From assembly GCF_003864415.1 (NCBI RefSeq), contig NZ_BFFP01000003.1:1-64000 (forward strand): a DNA stretch of 64,000 nucleotides, written 5' to 3'. This document shows positions 45,649 to 54,549 of this stretch, piece after piece. Origin of the DNA: Ligilactobacillus salitolerans (GTDB taxonomy: Bacteria > Bacillota > Bacilli > Lactobacillales > Lactobacillaceae). The notes beneath the pieces are model-generated. The model was not told the origin of the DNA. It worked only from the letters and a program-made list of their open reading frames with translations, and did no database searches. Position 1 is the first letter of the stretch. Every line of letters begins with the position of its first letter. A program made the translations under genes and the position numbers.

Positions 45649-45813
45649 CGTGGGGTGGCACGTTTGTGGCACATTCCATCAGCACATTATATAATATTGA
45701 TTTAGCAAAGTGTCCTAAAGGGCGGTTTACCCCGCGATTCTAAATTTCATTCGTTTGAGACGTTTATTTCCCAGGAAATTATTGCTAGTGTTTCAGAGAG
45801 GAAGTTATTTTGT

Positions 45814-47214
45814 ATGAACGAACAAAAAGTCAGCCGCCAAACGATAGGTTCGATTGCAGCGGCCGCAATCTTATCTTTTATTGGGATTTTGGTAGAGACT
45901 TCATTGAACGTGACTTTTCCAGAGTTAACGCGTGAATTTTCAGTTTCACTTGGTACCATGCAGTGGGTCACATCGGGCTATCTGCTAATGGTGACGATCG
46001 TGATGAGCACTACCGGATTTTTGAACCAAAAGTTTAATTCCCGCACTTTATTTATGACTGCAATTATTTTTAATATGATTGGAACATTGCTCTGTGCAAC
46101 GGCCCAATCTTTTCCGATCTTACTTGGAGGACGCTTGCTTCAGGCAATTTCGACCGGTGTTTCTACTCCGTTGATGTATCACATTGTTTTATCGCTTGTT
46201 CCGCAAAGCAAAAGGGGCGTTTACCTCGGGATCGCTGCAATGATCATTTCCTTGGCGCCAGCTCTTGGCCCCACATATGGCGGAACGCTGTCTGCTTTTT
46301 GGTCCTGGCGTGCTATTTTCATTGTTGCGTTAGTTTTTCTGCTGGTTGCTGCACTGATCGGCGGCAAATATATTCGACTTGAGGCGCGAGGGACAACGAC
46401 TAAGTTTGATTGGCTGGGGGTTATCTTACTGACCGTCACTTTCGGCAGCTTAAGTTTAGCCTTTGCCAATGCTGGTAATTATGGTTTCAGTGATCAGCGC
46501 TTTGGCTGGTTATTTGTTGTTTTTGGAGCGGCAGCCGTTTTATTAGGACTGCACCTGCATTTCTCGCAACGCAAAATTTTGAACTTTGGTCTGCTGCATA
46601 ACCCAGTTGTTGGCTTGAGATGGTTAAACTTCTTTATCCTGCAATTTATTAACATTGGGATCTCCTTTGTGATCCCGATTTTTATCGAGGATAACCTGCA
46701 TGCCAGTGCTTTTATAGCTGGTTTAGTATTGTTGCCGGGTTCATTGATCGGTGCCGCGATTTCACCGCTGGCTGGCCGGATTTTTGATCAGCACGGGGCA
46801 TTTGTCCCACTGTTATGTTCAAGCATTTTTATCTTGATCGGGACAACTCTTTTCTATTTATCCACTTTCACGGCAACACTGCTCATGATCATGCTGATTT
46901 ATGTTTTCTTGCGGAGCGGCTTTAATCTGGGCTTTAGCAATTCCATGACAGATGCCAGCCTACAAGTTTCTGCCGACAAAAACGCAGATTTAAATTCGTT
47001 GTTCAATACATTTCAGCAGTTTGCGGGTTCCTTTGGGACAAGTGTTTTGTCTGCGGTGATTTCTGCCAAACGTCTGCAGCCAGGCAAGGTGGAGTCTTTG
47101 ACCGCTAGTGGAAGCAGAGTTGACTATGGCCTGCTGGTTGTTCTGGCATTGATCAGTTTAAGTACAGTTGTGATCAGTAGACAGCTTAAAAGTAAAAAGT
47201 TGAATAACTTGTAG
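45814..47214 (+). CDS. DHA2-family (EmrB/QacA) MFS multidrug exporter
   Basis: A 466-residue protein with about 14 helices, the DHA2 number. Family marks: IGILVETSLNVTFPELTREFSVSLGTMQWVTSGYLL (motif D1-like with the WV-S-Y-L pattern), LLGGRLLQAISTGVSTPLMYHIVLSLVP and GIAAMIISLAPALGPTYGGTLS (motif C-like, antiporter). GAGAGGAAG precedes the ATG. It is flanked by terminators and monocistronic. Drug/proton antiport is the likely role; the substrate cannot be read. Confidence 0.87.
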   Translation: MNEQKVSRQTIGSIAAAAILSFIGILVETSLNVTFPELTREFSVSLGTMQWVTSGYLLMVTIVMSTTGFLNQKFNSRTLFMTAIIFNMIGTLLCATAQSFPILLGGRLLQAISTGVSTPLMYHIVLSLVPQSKRGVYLGIAAMIISLAPALGPTYGGTLSAFWSWRAIFIVALVFLLVAALIGGKYIRLEARGTTTKFDWLGVILLTVTFGSLSLAFANAGNYGFSDQRFGWLFVVFGAAAVLLGLHLHFSQRKILNFGLLHNPVVGLRWLNFFILQFINIGISFVIPIFIEDNLHASAFIAGLVLLPGSLIGAAISPLAGRIFDQHGAFVPLLCSSIFILIGTTLFYLSTFTATLLMIMLIYVFLRSGFNLGFSNSMTDASLQVSADKNADLNSLFNTFQQFAGSFGTSVLSAVISAKRLQPGKVESLTASGSRVDYGLLVVLALISLSTVVISRQLKSKKLNNL

Positions 47215-47290
47215 TCAATGGTTTTTCAGATCCTGCACACAGTATAGTGTGTAATTCTGGTAGAAGATAATAGTCAATCACCGAAAAAAA

Positions 47291-47316
47291 GCCCCCTCCA
47301 ATTGGAAGGGGTTTTT
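47291..47316 (+). terminator. Terminator between the MFS and hom genes
   Basis: CCCC-TCCAA pairs with TTGGA-GGGG with one bulge, then GTTTTTG. It may serve both strands. Confidence 0.75.
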
Positions 47317-47355
47317 GATTACAAAAATTCGTTGGTCATTCACTAGTTTTTTTCT

Positions 47356-48558
47356 TCAACTAAAACTGAGTTGTTTTGCTTGGACTTTACTCACTTCTGC
47401 GACCGGCAGATTGACCATCCAGGCTTGCGGGTCTTTTGCCTGGATCTTTTTCATGAGGCTATGCATCAAACCTACTGGGATCTGGTGAATCAATAAATAA
47501 TCTCCCTGCTGTATGGGAGCATAGTTGGCAAATATTTGCTGACAATTGAAGACGGCTCGCAGTAAATAGTTGCTTTTTGTCAAGTTTGCTTGAAAGGTCA
47601 GCTGGCGCTTAAAGTTACGCTCCAAGTGATTTCTTGACTGATAAATATCCAAGATATCTTGGATTATGGCATTGGCTGTCGGTAATTGCCCGGCGCCCTG
47701 ACCGATAAATCTTAAATCGCCGATGGTCTGACCATGGAGGGAGATCAGATTGTAATTTTCATGCGTGTTTGCTTCGAAAGTGTTGCTTTGATACAGTGTG
47801 GGCTCAACCACGTAGTCAAACTTGTTGCCTTCCTGATGACTTTTACCCATTAACTTGACTGTGTATCCTTCGCGTGCAAAAGCGGTGATATCGGCAGCGG
47901 TAATGTTGCGGATCCCAAAGACCGGCAAGTCCTTGGTTGGTACAACAAAACAATCATAGGCAATGTCGCAGCTGATGCAGAGTTTGTTGGCGATATCCCA
48001 GCCGTCAATGTCGGCACTCGGGTCGGCCTCGGCATAACCCAATTCCTGCGCCTCGGCCAAAACTTCACCAAACGCGGCACCGCTTTTTTTCATCCGGTCG
48101 AGGATAAAATTACTGGTCCCATTGAAAATCCCCTGAATTTGGTTAACATCGTCGATCCGAGCTGCTCGTTCAATTTCAGAGATCCAAGGAGTGCCACCGC
48201 CAACACTGGATTCAAAGTAAAATTTGACCCCGTTTTCTGCAGCAGTTTGCGTGAATTCCTGCAAGTAACAGGCAATTACAGCTTTGTTGGCCGTAATGAC
48301 ATGCTTGTGATGGCGCAAGGCAGCTAGAATATACTGGTGAGCCGGTTCCAAGCCTCCGAGCACTTCCACAACGACATCAACTTCTGGATCATTCAAAATT
48401 TTGTCATAGTCAGCTGTCATTTCTGGTATGGCAGCTTTTTTGTTTTTTCTGATCAAGATATGTTTGACATGCAGCTCTTCAGTCAGACGGCTGACCTGCT
48501 TAACCAGATTAAACACGCCGGTCCCAACTGTTCCAAAACCTAAAATTGCAAGATTCAC
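47356..48558 (-). CDS. hom: Homoserine dehydrogenase
   Basis: A 400-residue enzyme reducing aspartate semialdehyde to homoserine. NLAILGFGTVGTGVFNL is the dinucleotide-binding start, followed by VVVEVLGGLEPAHQYI, VITANKAVIACY, GIFNGTSNFILDRM and GYAEADPSADIDGWDIANKL (catalytic region). GTG 48558 follows GGAGGGG; the frame is open further upstream only through the promoter region. The last 80 residues may be a divergent ACT domain. It is divergent from thrC, with one shared control region. Confidence 0.92.
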   Translation of the reverse strand: MNLAILGFGTVGTGVFNLVKQVSRLTEELHVKHILIRKNKKAAIPEMTADYDKILNDPEVDVVVEVLGGLEPAHQYILAALRHHKHVITANKAVIACYLQEFTQTAAENGVKFYFESSVGGGTPWISEIERAARIDDVNQIQGIFNGTSNFILDRMKKSGAAFGEVLAEAQELGYAEADPSADIDGWDIANKLCISCDIAYDCFVVPTKDLPVFGIRNITAADITAFAREGYTVKLMGKSHQEGNKFDYVVEPTLYQSNTFEANTHENYNLISLHGQTIGDLRFIGQGAGQLPTANAIIQDILDIYQSRNHLERNFKRQLTFQANLTKSNYLLRAVFNCQQIFANYAPIQQGDYLLIHQIPVGLMHSLMKKIQAKDPQAWMVNLPVAEVSKVQAKQLSFS

Positions 48559-48600
48559 GCTCGTCCCCTCCAAGAAAATGTGTTTTTTAAAAACAAACAC

Positions 48601-48635
48601 TTGTATTTGTATGGTGAACAGATTATCATGATAAT
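48601..48635 (+). promoter_or_regulatory. thrC promoter with 14-nt palindrome
   Basis: TTGTAT (48601-48606), 17-nt spacer, TATCAT (48624-48629). The -10 lies in the perfect palindrome ATTATCATGATAAT (48622-48635), which gives a -10-like box on both strands. Confidence 0.5.
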
Positions 48636-48661
48636 TACAAAAAGGCAAGGAGATATTTCAA

Positions 48662-50176
48662 ATGGGCAAAAAATTTACCAGTACCAGAAGCGAGCAATTT
48701 TATGTTTCGGCTAAGGAAGCACTAAAAAAGGGCTTAGCCAGCGACCGCGGTTTATTTGTCGACCCGGAGCTGGGTGAGGAACAGCTCGACCTGGCTGAAA
48801 TTTTGAATTTGGATTATCAGGAACTCGCGCAAAAGATTTTAGCATGCCTGTTGCCCGATTTTTCTCCAGCTGAAATTAAAGCCAGCGTCCTAAATGCTTA
48901 TGATGATAAATTTGATAGCAAACAAATCACTCCGCTCCGGCAGGTGGGCGGCTTTTATGCCTTGGAACTCTGGCATGGACCGACCAGCGCCTTTAAGGAT
49001 CTGGGATTACAGATCCTGCCGTATCTGCTGAAATATGCCATAAGTCCCGGTGAACGCAGCCTTGTTTTGACCGCCACAAGCGGCGATACCGGCAAAGCAG
49101 CTTTGGAAGGCTTTAAAGATACAGAAAATGTTGGAATCGTCGTCTTTTACCCCGATGGCGGGGTCAGTTCGATCCAAGAAAAGCAGATGCTGACAACGAA
49201 CGGGACAAATACCAAGGTCGCGGCGATCACAGGCAACTTCGACGATGCCCAACAGCACGTCAAAGAGATCTTTAATGACGTTCAACTGCAGGAAAAATTA
49301 GGTGAGCGGGTGCATCTTTCCAGCGCAAATTCGATCAACATTGGCCGTTTGGCACCGCAAGTTGTCTATTATTTTGCTGCCTATCAGCAGCTGGTTGCTC
49401 AAGGTACGATTGAATTAGGCGACCAGGTCAACTTTACGGTTCCAACTGGTAATTTCGGAGATGTCCTGGCTGGATACTACGCTAAGCTCTTAGGCTTACC
49501 CGTTAAAAAGCTGATCGTTGCTTCCAATGCTAATAACGTGCTGGTGGATTTCTTTAGCAACGGAGTCTATGATCGTAACCGACCATTCTTGCAAACGGCA
49601 GCCCCCAGCATGGATATTCAAGTTTCCAGCAACCTAGAGCGGCTTTTGTACTATGAGTCGGGCTTGGACAGCGGTTACGTCAAAAAACTGATGGACCAGC
49701 TGGAAGCAACTGGTCGTTACCAGATCACTGCCAAATTGCTGGAGAACTTGCAAGCCGATTTTGCCTGCGGGTACAGTACTGATGCACAAATTAAAGCCGC
49801 GATCCGCGAGGTTTATGAGCAAGAAGGGTATTTAATGGACCCGCACACGGCAGCCGGATACCATGTTATGCACGCATATCAAAAACGCGATTCGACGCCG
49901 ATGGTTCTGTTGTCCACGGCCAATCCGTATAAGTTTGCCGAAACAACGGCACAGGCGCTCTGGCCGCAAGCCAACTTGCCGGCTGACACGGTGTCTTTGA
50001 TGCAAAAAATTGCGGAGTACACGCACATGTCGATCCCGCAAAATTTGCTTGAATTAGATCATTTACCGCAGAGGTCCAAAAAAGTACTGGTTCCAGCAGA
50101 AATGCAGGAATATGTAAAAGAACAAACGGAGGCGATTTTTGATGATCAAAGTCAAAGTACCAGCAACCAGCGCTAA
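48662..50176 (+). CDS. thrC: Threonine synthase
   Basis: A 504-residue PLP enzyme converting phosphohomoserine to threonine. LELWHGPTSAFKDLGLQILPYLL carries the PLP lysine (Lys112). LVLTATSGDTGKAALEGF, VVFYPDGGVSSIQEKQM and VPTGNFGDVLAGYYAKLLG follow, the long (yeast/Firmicute) threonine synthase pattern. AAGGAGA precedes ATG 48662. The 3' end overlaps thrB by 35 nt. Confidence 0.93.
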   Translation: MGKKFTSTRSEQFYVSAKEALKKGLASDRGLFVDPELGEEQLDLAEILNLDYQELAQKILACLLPDFSPAEIKASVLNAYDDKFDSKQITPLRQVGGFYALELWHGPTSAFKDLGLQILPYLLKYAISPGERSLVLTATSGDTGKAALEGFKDTENVGIVVFYPDGGVSSIQEKQMLTTNGTNTKVAAITGNFDDAQQHVKEIFNDVQLQEKLGERVHLSSANSINIGRLAPQVVYYFAAYQQLVAQGTIELGDQVNFTVPTGNFGDVLAGYYAKLLGLPVKKLIVASNANNVLVDFFSNGVYDRNRPFLQTAAPSMDIQVSSNLERLLYYESGLDSGYVKKLMDQLEATGRYQITAKLLENLQADFACGYSTDAQIKAAIREVYEQEGYLMDPHTAAGYHVMHAYQKRDSTPMVLLSTANPYKFAETTAQALWPQANLPADTVSLMQKIAEYTHMSIPQNLLELDHLPQRSKKVLVPAEMQEYVKEQTEAIFDDQSQSTSNQR

Positions 50177-51050
50177 TCTTGGGGTAGGCTTCGACTGCAT
50201 GGGGCTAGCCGTCTCCTTATACTCAGAATTTTATTTTGAAGAAAATCCCGCAGGGCTGGAGATCAACGGCTGCCCATCCGAATATCAAAATGAACACAAT
50301 TTGGTTTACCAAGCATTTGTCAAGGGATGCAAATACTTAGATGAGCCCGTGCCAAGCATTAAGCTGACTATTGCCAGCCAAGTTCCGGTTGCACGCGGCT
50401 TAGGCAGTTCAGCTGTCTGCATTACTGCTGGACTCAAGGCAGCCGGAGTTTGGTTTAACAACGCGCTGTCTAAAGAAGAAATATTGAAGCTGGCCATCGA
50501 GATGGAAGGGCATCCTGACAATGTCACACCTTCAATATACGGCGGGTTGTGTGTCACATTTTTAGACGATGAAGCAGGTGAGCCTGTGCTGGCTCAGTAT
50601 GAGGTGTCAGAGTCGTTAAAATTTGCAGCTTTGATCCCGGATTATCCGATCAGTACAAAAGAGGCGCGGGCAGTCTTGCCCACAACGATGAATTATGCCA
50701 CGGCGATCCACCAGGTCAGCCGCTGCACAATTATGGCACGGGCGTTGGAGACCGGAGATGACAGGCTCTTGCACCAGACCTGCCACGACTTGATCCACGA
50801 ACCATACCGCGCCAAATTAATTCCTGAGTACGGGCAAGCGAAGAAGATGACTGAGGCGTTTCATGGTACGATGTATATCAGCGGGAGCGGTTCGACACTA
50901 ATGGCGATCATGCCTGATCAAGAAGCAGCTGATTTCTTTGTCGCAGAAGCACAGGCAGCCTTCCCGCAATGGAAGATCAACGAGGTCGCGATCGATCACG
51001 ATGGTCTGCAAAGTGAGGTAATAGAACGTGGAGAAGTATTATATCGTTGA
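50142..51050 (+). CDS. thrB: Homoserine kinase
   Basis: A 302-residue GHMP kinase. MIKVKVPATSANLGVGFDCMGLAVSLY at the N-terminus and the ATP-binding PVARGLGSSAVCITAGLKAA (near 84-103) are diagnostic, and MYISGSGSTLMAIM is the C-terminal GHMP motif 3. ATG 50142, after GGAGG inside thrC, is preferred to the codon at 50139. It overlaps thrC upstream and the ACT gene downstream, giving a translationally coupled threonine operon. Confidence 0.95.
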   Translation: MIKVKVPATSANLGVGFDCMGLAVSLYSEFYFEENPAGLEINGCPSEYQNEHNLVYQAFVKGCKYLDEPVPSIKLTIASQVPVARGLGSSAVCITAGLKAAGVWFNNALSKEEILKLAIEMEGHPDNVTPSIYGGLCVTFLDDEAGEPVLAQYEVSESLKFAALIPDYPISTKEARAVLPTTMNYATAIHQVSRCTIMARALETGDDRLLHQTCHDLIHEPYRAKLIPEYGQAKKMTEAFHGTMYISGSGSTLMAIMPDQEAADFFVAEAQAAFPQWKINEVAIDHDGLQSEVIERGEVLYR

Positions 51051-51462
51051 CAGCTCAATTTTGCCCGACTCTTTTGGCAAGGTGATCCAAGCCCGCAAGT
51101 TATTGGAAAAAGGTGAGGTTACACAGGTCAGTGACGCGGTCAAAAGAGTGGGCATCAGCAGGGGGACATATTATAAATATAAGGATCTGGTCTTTTCGCC
51201 AGATGAAAACGTCGGCATTCGTAAGGCTGTGATTTCACTGATGTTGGCCGACCAGAGCGGGTTATTGGCGCAAGTTTTGCAAAAAATTTCGCTTTCAGGT
51301 GCCAGCGTTCTGACAATCAACCAAAATGTGCCAATTAATAATGTAGCCAGCATCGTGATTTCACTGAACATCAATCAAATGACAGAGACGATCACCGTGT
51401 TGTTGAACATTATCAAAAAAATTTCAGGTGCCAGCAATGTTCACTTAGTGGCCATGGAATAA
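51028..51462 (+). CDS. ACT-domain protein, PheB-like
   Basis: A 144-residue protein. The N-terminus has a helix-turn-helix-like stretch SDAVKRVGISRGTYYKYKDLVF (about residues 36-57). The C-terminal ACT fold reads VISLMLADQSGLLAQVLQKISLSGASVLTINQNVPINNVASIVISLNI. GTG 51028 lies inside thrB (23-nt overlap). ACT domains bind amino acids, so a sensor or regulator of the aspartate family (threonine or homoserine) is likely from position. Family members are annotated PheB by tradition; a chorismate-mutase role is not supported. Confidence 0.8.
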   Translation: MEKYYIVDSSILPDSFGKVIQARKLLEKGEVTQVSDAVKRVGISRGTYYKYKDLVFSPDENVGIRKAVISLMLADQSGLLAQVLQKISLSGASVLTINQNVPINNVASIVISLNINQMTETITVLLNIIKKISGASNVHLVAME

Positions 51463-51497
51463 GTGTATCTGGGAAAACATCCAAAAAGTCCATTCAA

Positions 51498-51539
51498 ATA
51501 GCCCCTGATTTTTTAGTTAAAATCAGGGGCTTTATTTTG
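51498..51539 (+). terminator. Terminator of the threonine operon
   Basis: AGCCCCTGATTTT pairs perfectly with AAAATCAGGGGCT, then TTATTTTG. Confidence 0.92.
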
Positions 51540-51541
51540 AT

Positions 51542-51760
51542 CTATTGTGTCAAAATTTCATCTGGTCCAGTCGTCACCACCAGTAAAAGCAACTCATTGT
51601 GATTTAGTTTATAAACTACGATTCAGCCGTCATTTTGATTACCATAGTTGCCATAACGGACCGAATGAAATTCTCGAAAACCATGCCATTTTCCTTGTAA
51701 AGCATGGTCTATAATCCATTTTAAGTCACACTTAAATATCTTGGTCGCCGTAATCTCCAC
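51542..51760 (-). pseudogene. Broken RelE/ParE-like toxin
   Basis: From GTG 51760 the minus strand reads VEITATKIFKCDLKWIIDHALQGKWHGF, EFHSVRYGNYGNQNDG, a TGA where a tryptophan codon is likely, then IVVYKLNHNELLLLVVTTGPDEILTQ. The beta-rich C-terminus fits RelE-type toxins. The nonsense codon inactivates it. Confidence 0.5.
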
Positions 51761-51870
51761 CCAGATGGTCTACCCAATCGTCAAAATCTGTCAAGAAGCG
51801 AATGTCTGTCACATCATCATTTTTATACGGAAAATCCCCATCAAGTCGGAGATTTTCTGCATGATTTCAC
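51732..51870 (-). pseudogene. Antitoxin-like remnant
   Basis: The minus-strand frame ENLRLDGDFPYKNDDV, TDIRFLTDFDDWVDHLGGDYGDQDI is acidic like an antitoxin tail and overlaps the toxin start. It has no start codon, because a TGA lies just upstream. Positions 51871-52030 show no gene. Confidence 0.4.
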
Positions 51871-52030
51871 TTTCAAACTTTTGTTGCACCTACATTAGCA
51901 AATAAAGCGAAAAAATTATCTATAATCGTCAGTTCGATTCTTTAAATTAAGATTATTAAATAAAAAAATAAATAAAAAAGTTCTATTGCAAAAAAATTAA
52001 AAAATGACGATGAAATGGTTAGATTTATAT

Positions 52031-52059
52031 TTGATTTTTATAATTATTCGATGTAAGAT
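52031..52059 (+). promoter_or_regulatory. Promoter of the peptide/ThiF/MFS operon
   Basis: TTGATT (52031-52036), 17-nt spacer, TAAGAT (52054-52059). Very AT-rich upstream DNA (51945-52030) may act as an UP element. Confidence 0.6.
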
Positions 52060-52109
52060 AAGCATGGATGAAGATTGATGTCCAATATTGGCCAAAAGAG
52101 GTGATATTT

Positions 52110-52160
52110 ATGACAGAAGTAGTAGAGTTGCCTGGTGGTTGGCGTTGGGGCAAAAGATAG
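52110..52160 (+). CDS. 16-residue peptide precursor candidate
   Basis: ATG 52110 after GAGGTGAT encodes MTEVVELPGGWRWGKR and stops. An acidic/hydrophobic first half (TEVVEL) leads to a Gly-Gly, a Trp-Arg-Trp and a basic end. Its position, before a hairpin pair and an MccB/ThiF-like enzyme, copies the mccA-mccB layout of microcin C loci, where a tiny unprocessed peptide is adenylated by MccB. Known MccA peptides end in Asn; this ends in Arg, so the chemistry would differ. A second very small frame, MSNIGQKR (52078-52104), ends in its ribosome site. Confidence 0.6.
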   Translation: MTEVVELPGGWRWGKR

Positions 52161-52167
52161 CATTATC

Positions 52168-52252
52168 GATGAGCCTTTATTGTTATCTTTGTATTGTTCA
52201 ATAGGTTCATCAATTAGACGCAAGCAGTGAATACGCACTGCTTGTCGTTTTA
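52168..52252 (+). terminator. Double hairpin between peptide and ThiF-like gene
   Basis: Hairpin 1: GATGAGCCTTTATTG (52168-52182) with CAATAGGTTCATC (52199-52211), with a bulge and a G-T pair. Hairpin 2: AAGCAGTG (52222-52229) with CACTGCTT (52236-52243), then GTCGTTTTAA. Hairpin 2 looks like a partial terminator. It would give more peptide mRNA than enzyme mRNA. Confidence 0.65.
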
Positions 52253-52270
52253 AGTTAGGGAGGATTTATC

Positions 52271-53251
52271 ATGAGAATTAAAAAGACACTGCAACCGCTT
52301 GAATATAAAGGCAACATTATATTTGGTGCTGGAAACAAAAACATTGTAAGACATATTCCAAACACTAAAATTAACAGACTGCTTATTCAATATTTAGACG
52401 GACAAATTAAACGTAGCGAGTTGGAAATATCTGATTCAGAGTTGGAAATTGCTCTTGGCAAGTTTAAGAAGCTGGGATTACTTACAAATAATCCTTATAA
52501 TTCTTCCGACAGATATTCGAGAAACGCAAACTTTTTCGAATGGCTTGACACAACATCTAATTTAGACCCTTTTGTGTATCAGAAAAGACTAGAATCTTCT
52601 GTAGTTCTTATTATTGGGTTAGGGGGAATTGGGTCAACGGTAGCGGAAGAGCTGGTGAGGAGTGGGGTTAAGAATCTTGTATTAGTTGATTACGACTCTG
52701 TCGATGAATCTAACATCTCCAGGCAAAGTACATATTGCAATGCAGATGTTGGTACTCTTAAGATTAAAGCTTGTGCGTCATACCTCAAAAAAATTGACAA
52801 CAAGCTTTCTATTGAGACAATTAACAAAAAAATTTGTACAATTGATGATCTTAAAGAAATGGTCAGCCAAGATATTAACTTAATTATCAATTGTGCGGAT
52901 ACTCCTAAGGAAATTGATATTTGGGCAGATAAAGTTTCTTCAGAACTTAAAATTCCTGTAGTCTTCGGATCATATGCATCAACTACTATAAATACAATTG
53001 CTAAAATTCCGGATTATTCTGTAGACATTAAGGATTTTCTTGCCAGTAATGCAATTACATCTGAATCTATTATTAGCACTGATTTTGACACAGCCGTCAT
53101 TTCTCCGGTTACTTTTATGGCTGCAGGTATGGTTGGATATTACGCTGTGATGATCCTTACAAAGCTTAGACGACCTTCGACAGCAATTCAAATTGATTTG
53201 GACGGGTGGGAGGTGCTCAAATATGACATACGAGCAGCGGCAAAAGATTGA
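52271..53251 (+). CDS. MccB/ThiF-like adenylating enzyme with N-terminal peptide-clamp-like domain
   Basis: A 326-residue E1-like enzyme. Residues 1-75 form a small alpha/beta winged-helix-like unit (NRLLIQYLDGQIKRSEL, LGKFKKLGLL), as in the peptide clamp of MccB and RRE domains. The adenylation domain has VVLIIGLGGIGSTVAEELVRSG (nucleotide loop 116-122), VDYDSVDESNISRQ (Asp140, Asn148, Arg151), Lys164 in LKIKACA and INCADTP (206-212). No CxxC zinc pairs occur. GGGAGG precedes the ATG. It overlaps the MFS gene by 29 nt, so export is coupled. The reaction is inferred to be peptide C-terminal or side-chain adenylation. Confidence 0.82.
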   Translation: MRIKKTLQPLEYKGNIIFGAGNKNIVRHIPNTKINRLLIQYLDGQIKRSELEISDSELEIALGKFKKLGLLTNNPYNSSDRYSRNANFFEWLDTTSNLDPFVYQKRLESSVVLIIGLGGIGSTVAEELVRSGVKNLVLVDYDSVDESNISRQSTYCNADVGTLKIKACASYLKKIDNKLSIETINKKICTIDDLKEMVSQDINLIINCADTPKEIDIWADKVSSELKIPVVFGSYASTTINTIAKIPDYSVDIKDFLASNAITSESIISTDFDTAVISPVTFMAAGMVGYYAVMILTKLRRPSTAIQIDLDGWEVLKYDIRAAAKD

Positions 53252-54470
53252 GAATGGTAATTTTTATAAGGCTCTTATTGCTCACGGATGTATGATCATC
53301 GGTTATGCGTCGTTGGAGATTGTTCTTTTATACCTTCTTGTTCAAAGCTATCACGCATCATCTGCTGTATTGGGTTTTTTTGGTGCTATTGCTGCAGTTC
53401 CAGCAACAATTATCGGCTTTCTTGCACCTGTCTTCGACAGAATAACTGCCAGAAAAAAATGGTTGATATTAATGCAGTTACTTGAAATAACAAGCATTTT
53501 TCTTCTGGCTGTATGTTTAATATCTAAACAAACATTATATCTGGTTGCTTGTTTGGATCTTCTCCTTGTCGCAGTATCAACGGTTTCGAACACGCTGGAA
53601 ATTGGGTTTATTCCAGAAATACTATTTGAAGATGAAGCCAAAATTGAAAAGACTGTGGACGTTCAATACGTACTAAGTTCAGGTCTCAGTATTTTGACTG
53701 GGTTATTTAGCTCTCCTATTCTGCTATTCGTTGGTTTCAGAGCGCTGATTGTTATTAGTATCATAGCTTCAGCCTTGGGTATTTTTTTCTATCTTCTAAT
53801 AAAAGACATCCTTCCTAATAGCAGCAACATTAACTTAAAATACATAGATAATGGGGAAACTGTCAACGACCAAAAAAAAGCGAAAAGCGGATATGTTCAA
53901 CGATTACTGAGTGATGGAAAACAATTTTTACATGCTTTTCCTGCAATAATAATTATTTTTACAGAAGCAATTTTGGGCGGCATAACTGGCCTTTTGTTCC
54001 AACTCTTGCCAATTACAATGAAAGAACTGGGAATTCCTGTCGCTTTATTTTCGCTTGTTGATGCAGTGCAACAGGCAGGTGATGCTGCTGGAGGTTTTAT
54101 AGCTCCCTTTATAAAAGTTCGACTAACCACTTTCTTTATCTTAGACTATCTGTTTTCTGGAATATGTTTCGTCCTGATCGGCTTTTCCAATATGCCCAAC
54201 ATAATACGGATCATTCTCCTACTACTTGCCTCAATAGTAATGGGAATGTCAGGAAATGTATTTGAAAAATTAATGTACCGTTCTTTCAATATGCAAAACA
54301 TTAGTGCTATGCATGCCATTGCTACCTCCGTTTTTTCTCTATTTTCGATTATTGGATACTTGGGATCTTTAATTCAAGTAGGAACGCTGATGTTTTGGAC
54401 AACTGCTGGGTTGTTGTCCATTTTCTTTGGACTATTATTAGTAATTATGCAAAAGAAGATGGATTCTTAA
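53223..54470 (+). CDS. MFS exporter, likely of the modified peptide
   Basis: A 415-residue protein with about 12 helices, of the MFS-1/enterobactin-exporter-like layout. The N-terminal half has GYASLEIVLLYLLVQSYHASSAVLGFFGAIAAVPATIIGFLAPVFDRITARKKW (motif A-like DRITARKKW), a central charged loop follows (about 205-225), and the second half is similarly built. GGGAGG lies 9 nt before ATG 53223, inside the ThiF-like gene. Microcin C loci also use an MFS exporter (MccC), which supports export and self-protection. A terminator follows. Confidence 0.82.
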   Translation: MTYEQRQKIENGNFYKALIAHGCMIIGYASLEIVLLYLLVQSYHASSAVLGFFGAIAAVPATIIGFLAPVFDRITARKKWLILMQLLEITSIFLLAVCLISKQTLYLVACLDLLLVAVSTVSNTLEIGFIPEILFEDEAKIEKTVDVQYVLSSGLSILTGLFSSPILLFVGFRALIVISIIASALGIFFYLLIKDILPNSSNINLKYIDNGETVNDQKKAKSGYVQRLLSDGKQFLHAFPAIIIIFTEAILGGITGLLFQLLPITMKELGIPVALFSLVDAVQQAGDAAGGFIAPFIKVRLTTFFILDYLFSGICFVLIGFSNMPNIIRIILLLLASIVMGMSGNVFEKLMYRSFNMQNISAMHAIATSVFSLFSIIGYLGSLIQVGTLMFWTTAGLLSIFFGLLLVIMQKKMDS

Positions 54471-54549
54471 TATTATTTAGCGGCTAATTTAAGCTTGAAA
54501 TTCTGAATCCGTTTGTCAAAACAACACTTCAAAAATTATATATCTTACT

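Noticed and set aside
33079-45680. TGTGGCACA at about 33079 and about 45669 as att repeats of the integrase element
   Set aside because: Nine bases is too short over this distance and the flanks do not match; the ends remain undefined.
52110-54470. Calling the peptide operon a canonical microcin C locus
   Set aside because: The peptide does not end in Asn and no MccD/E/F-type genes follow; only the architecture and the ThiF-like enzyme agree.
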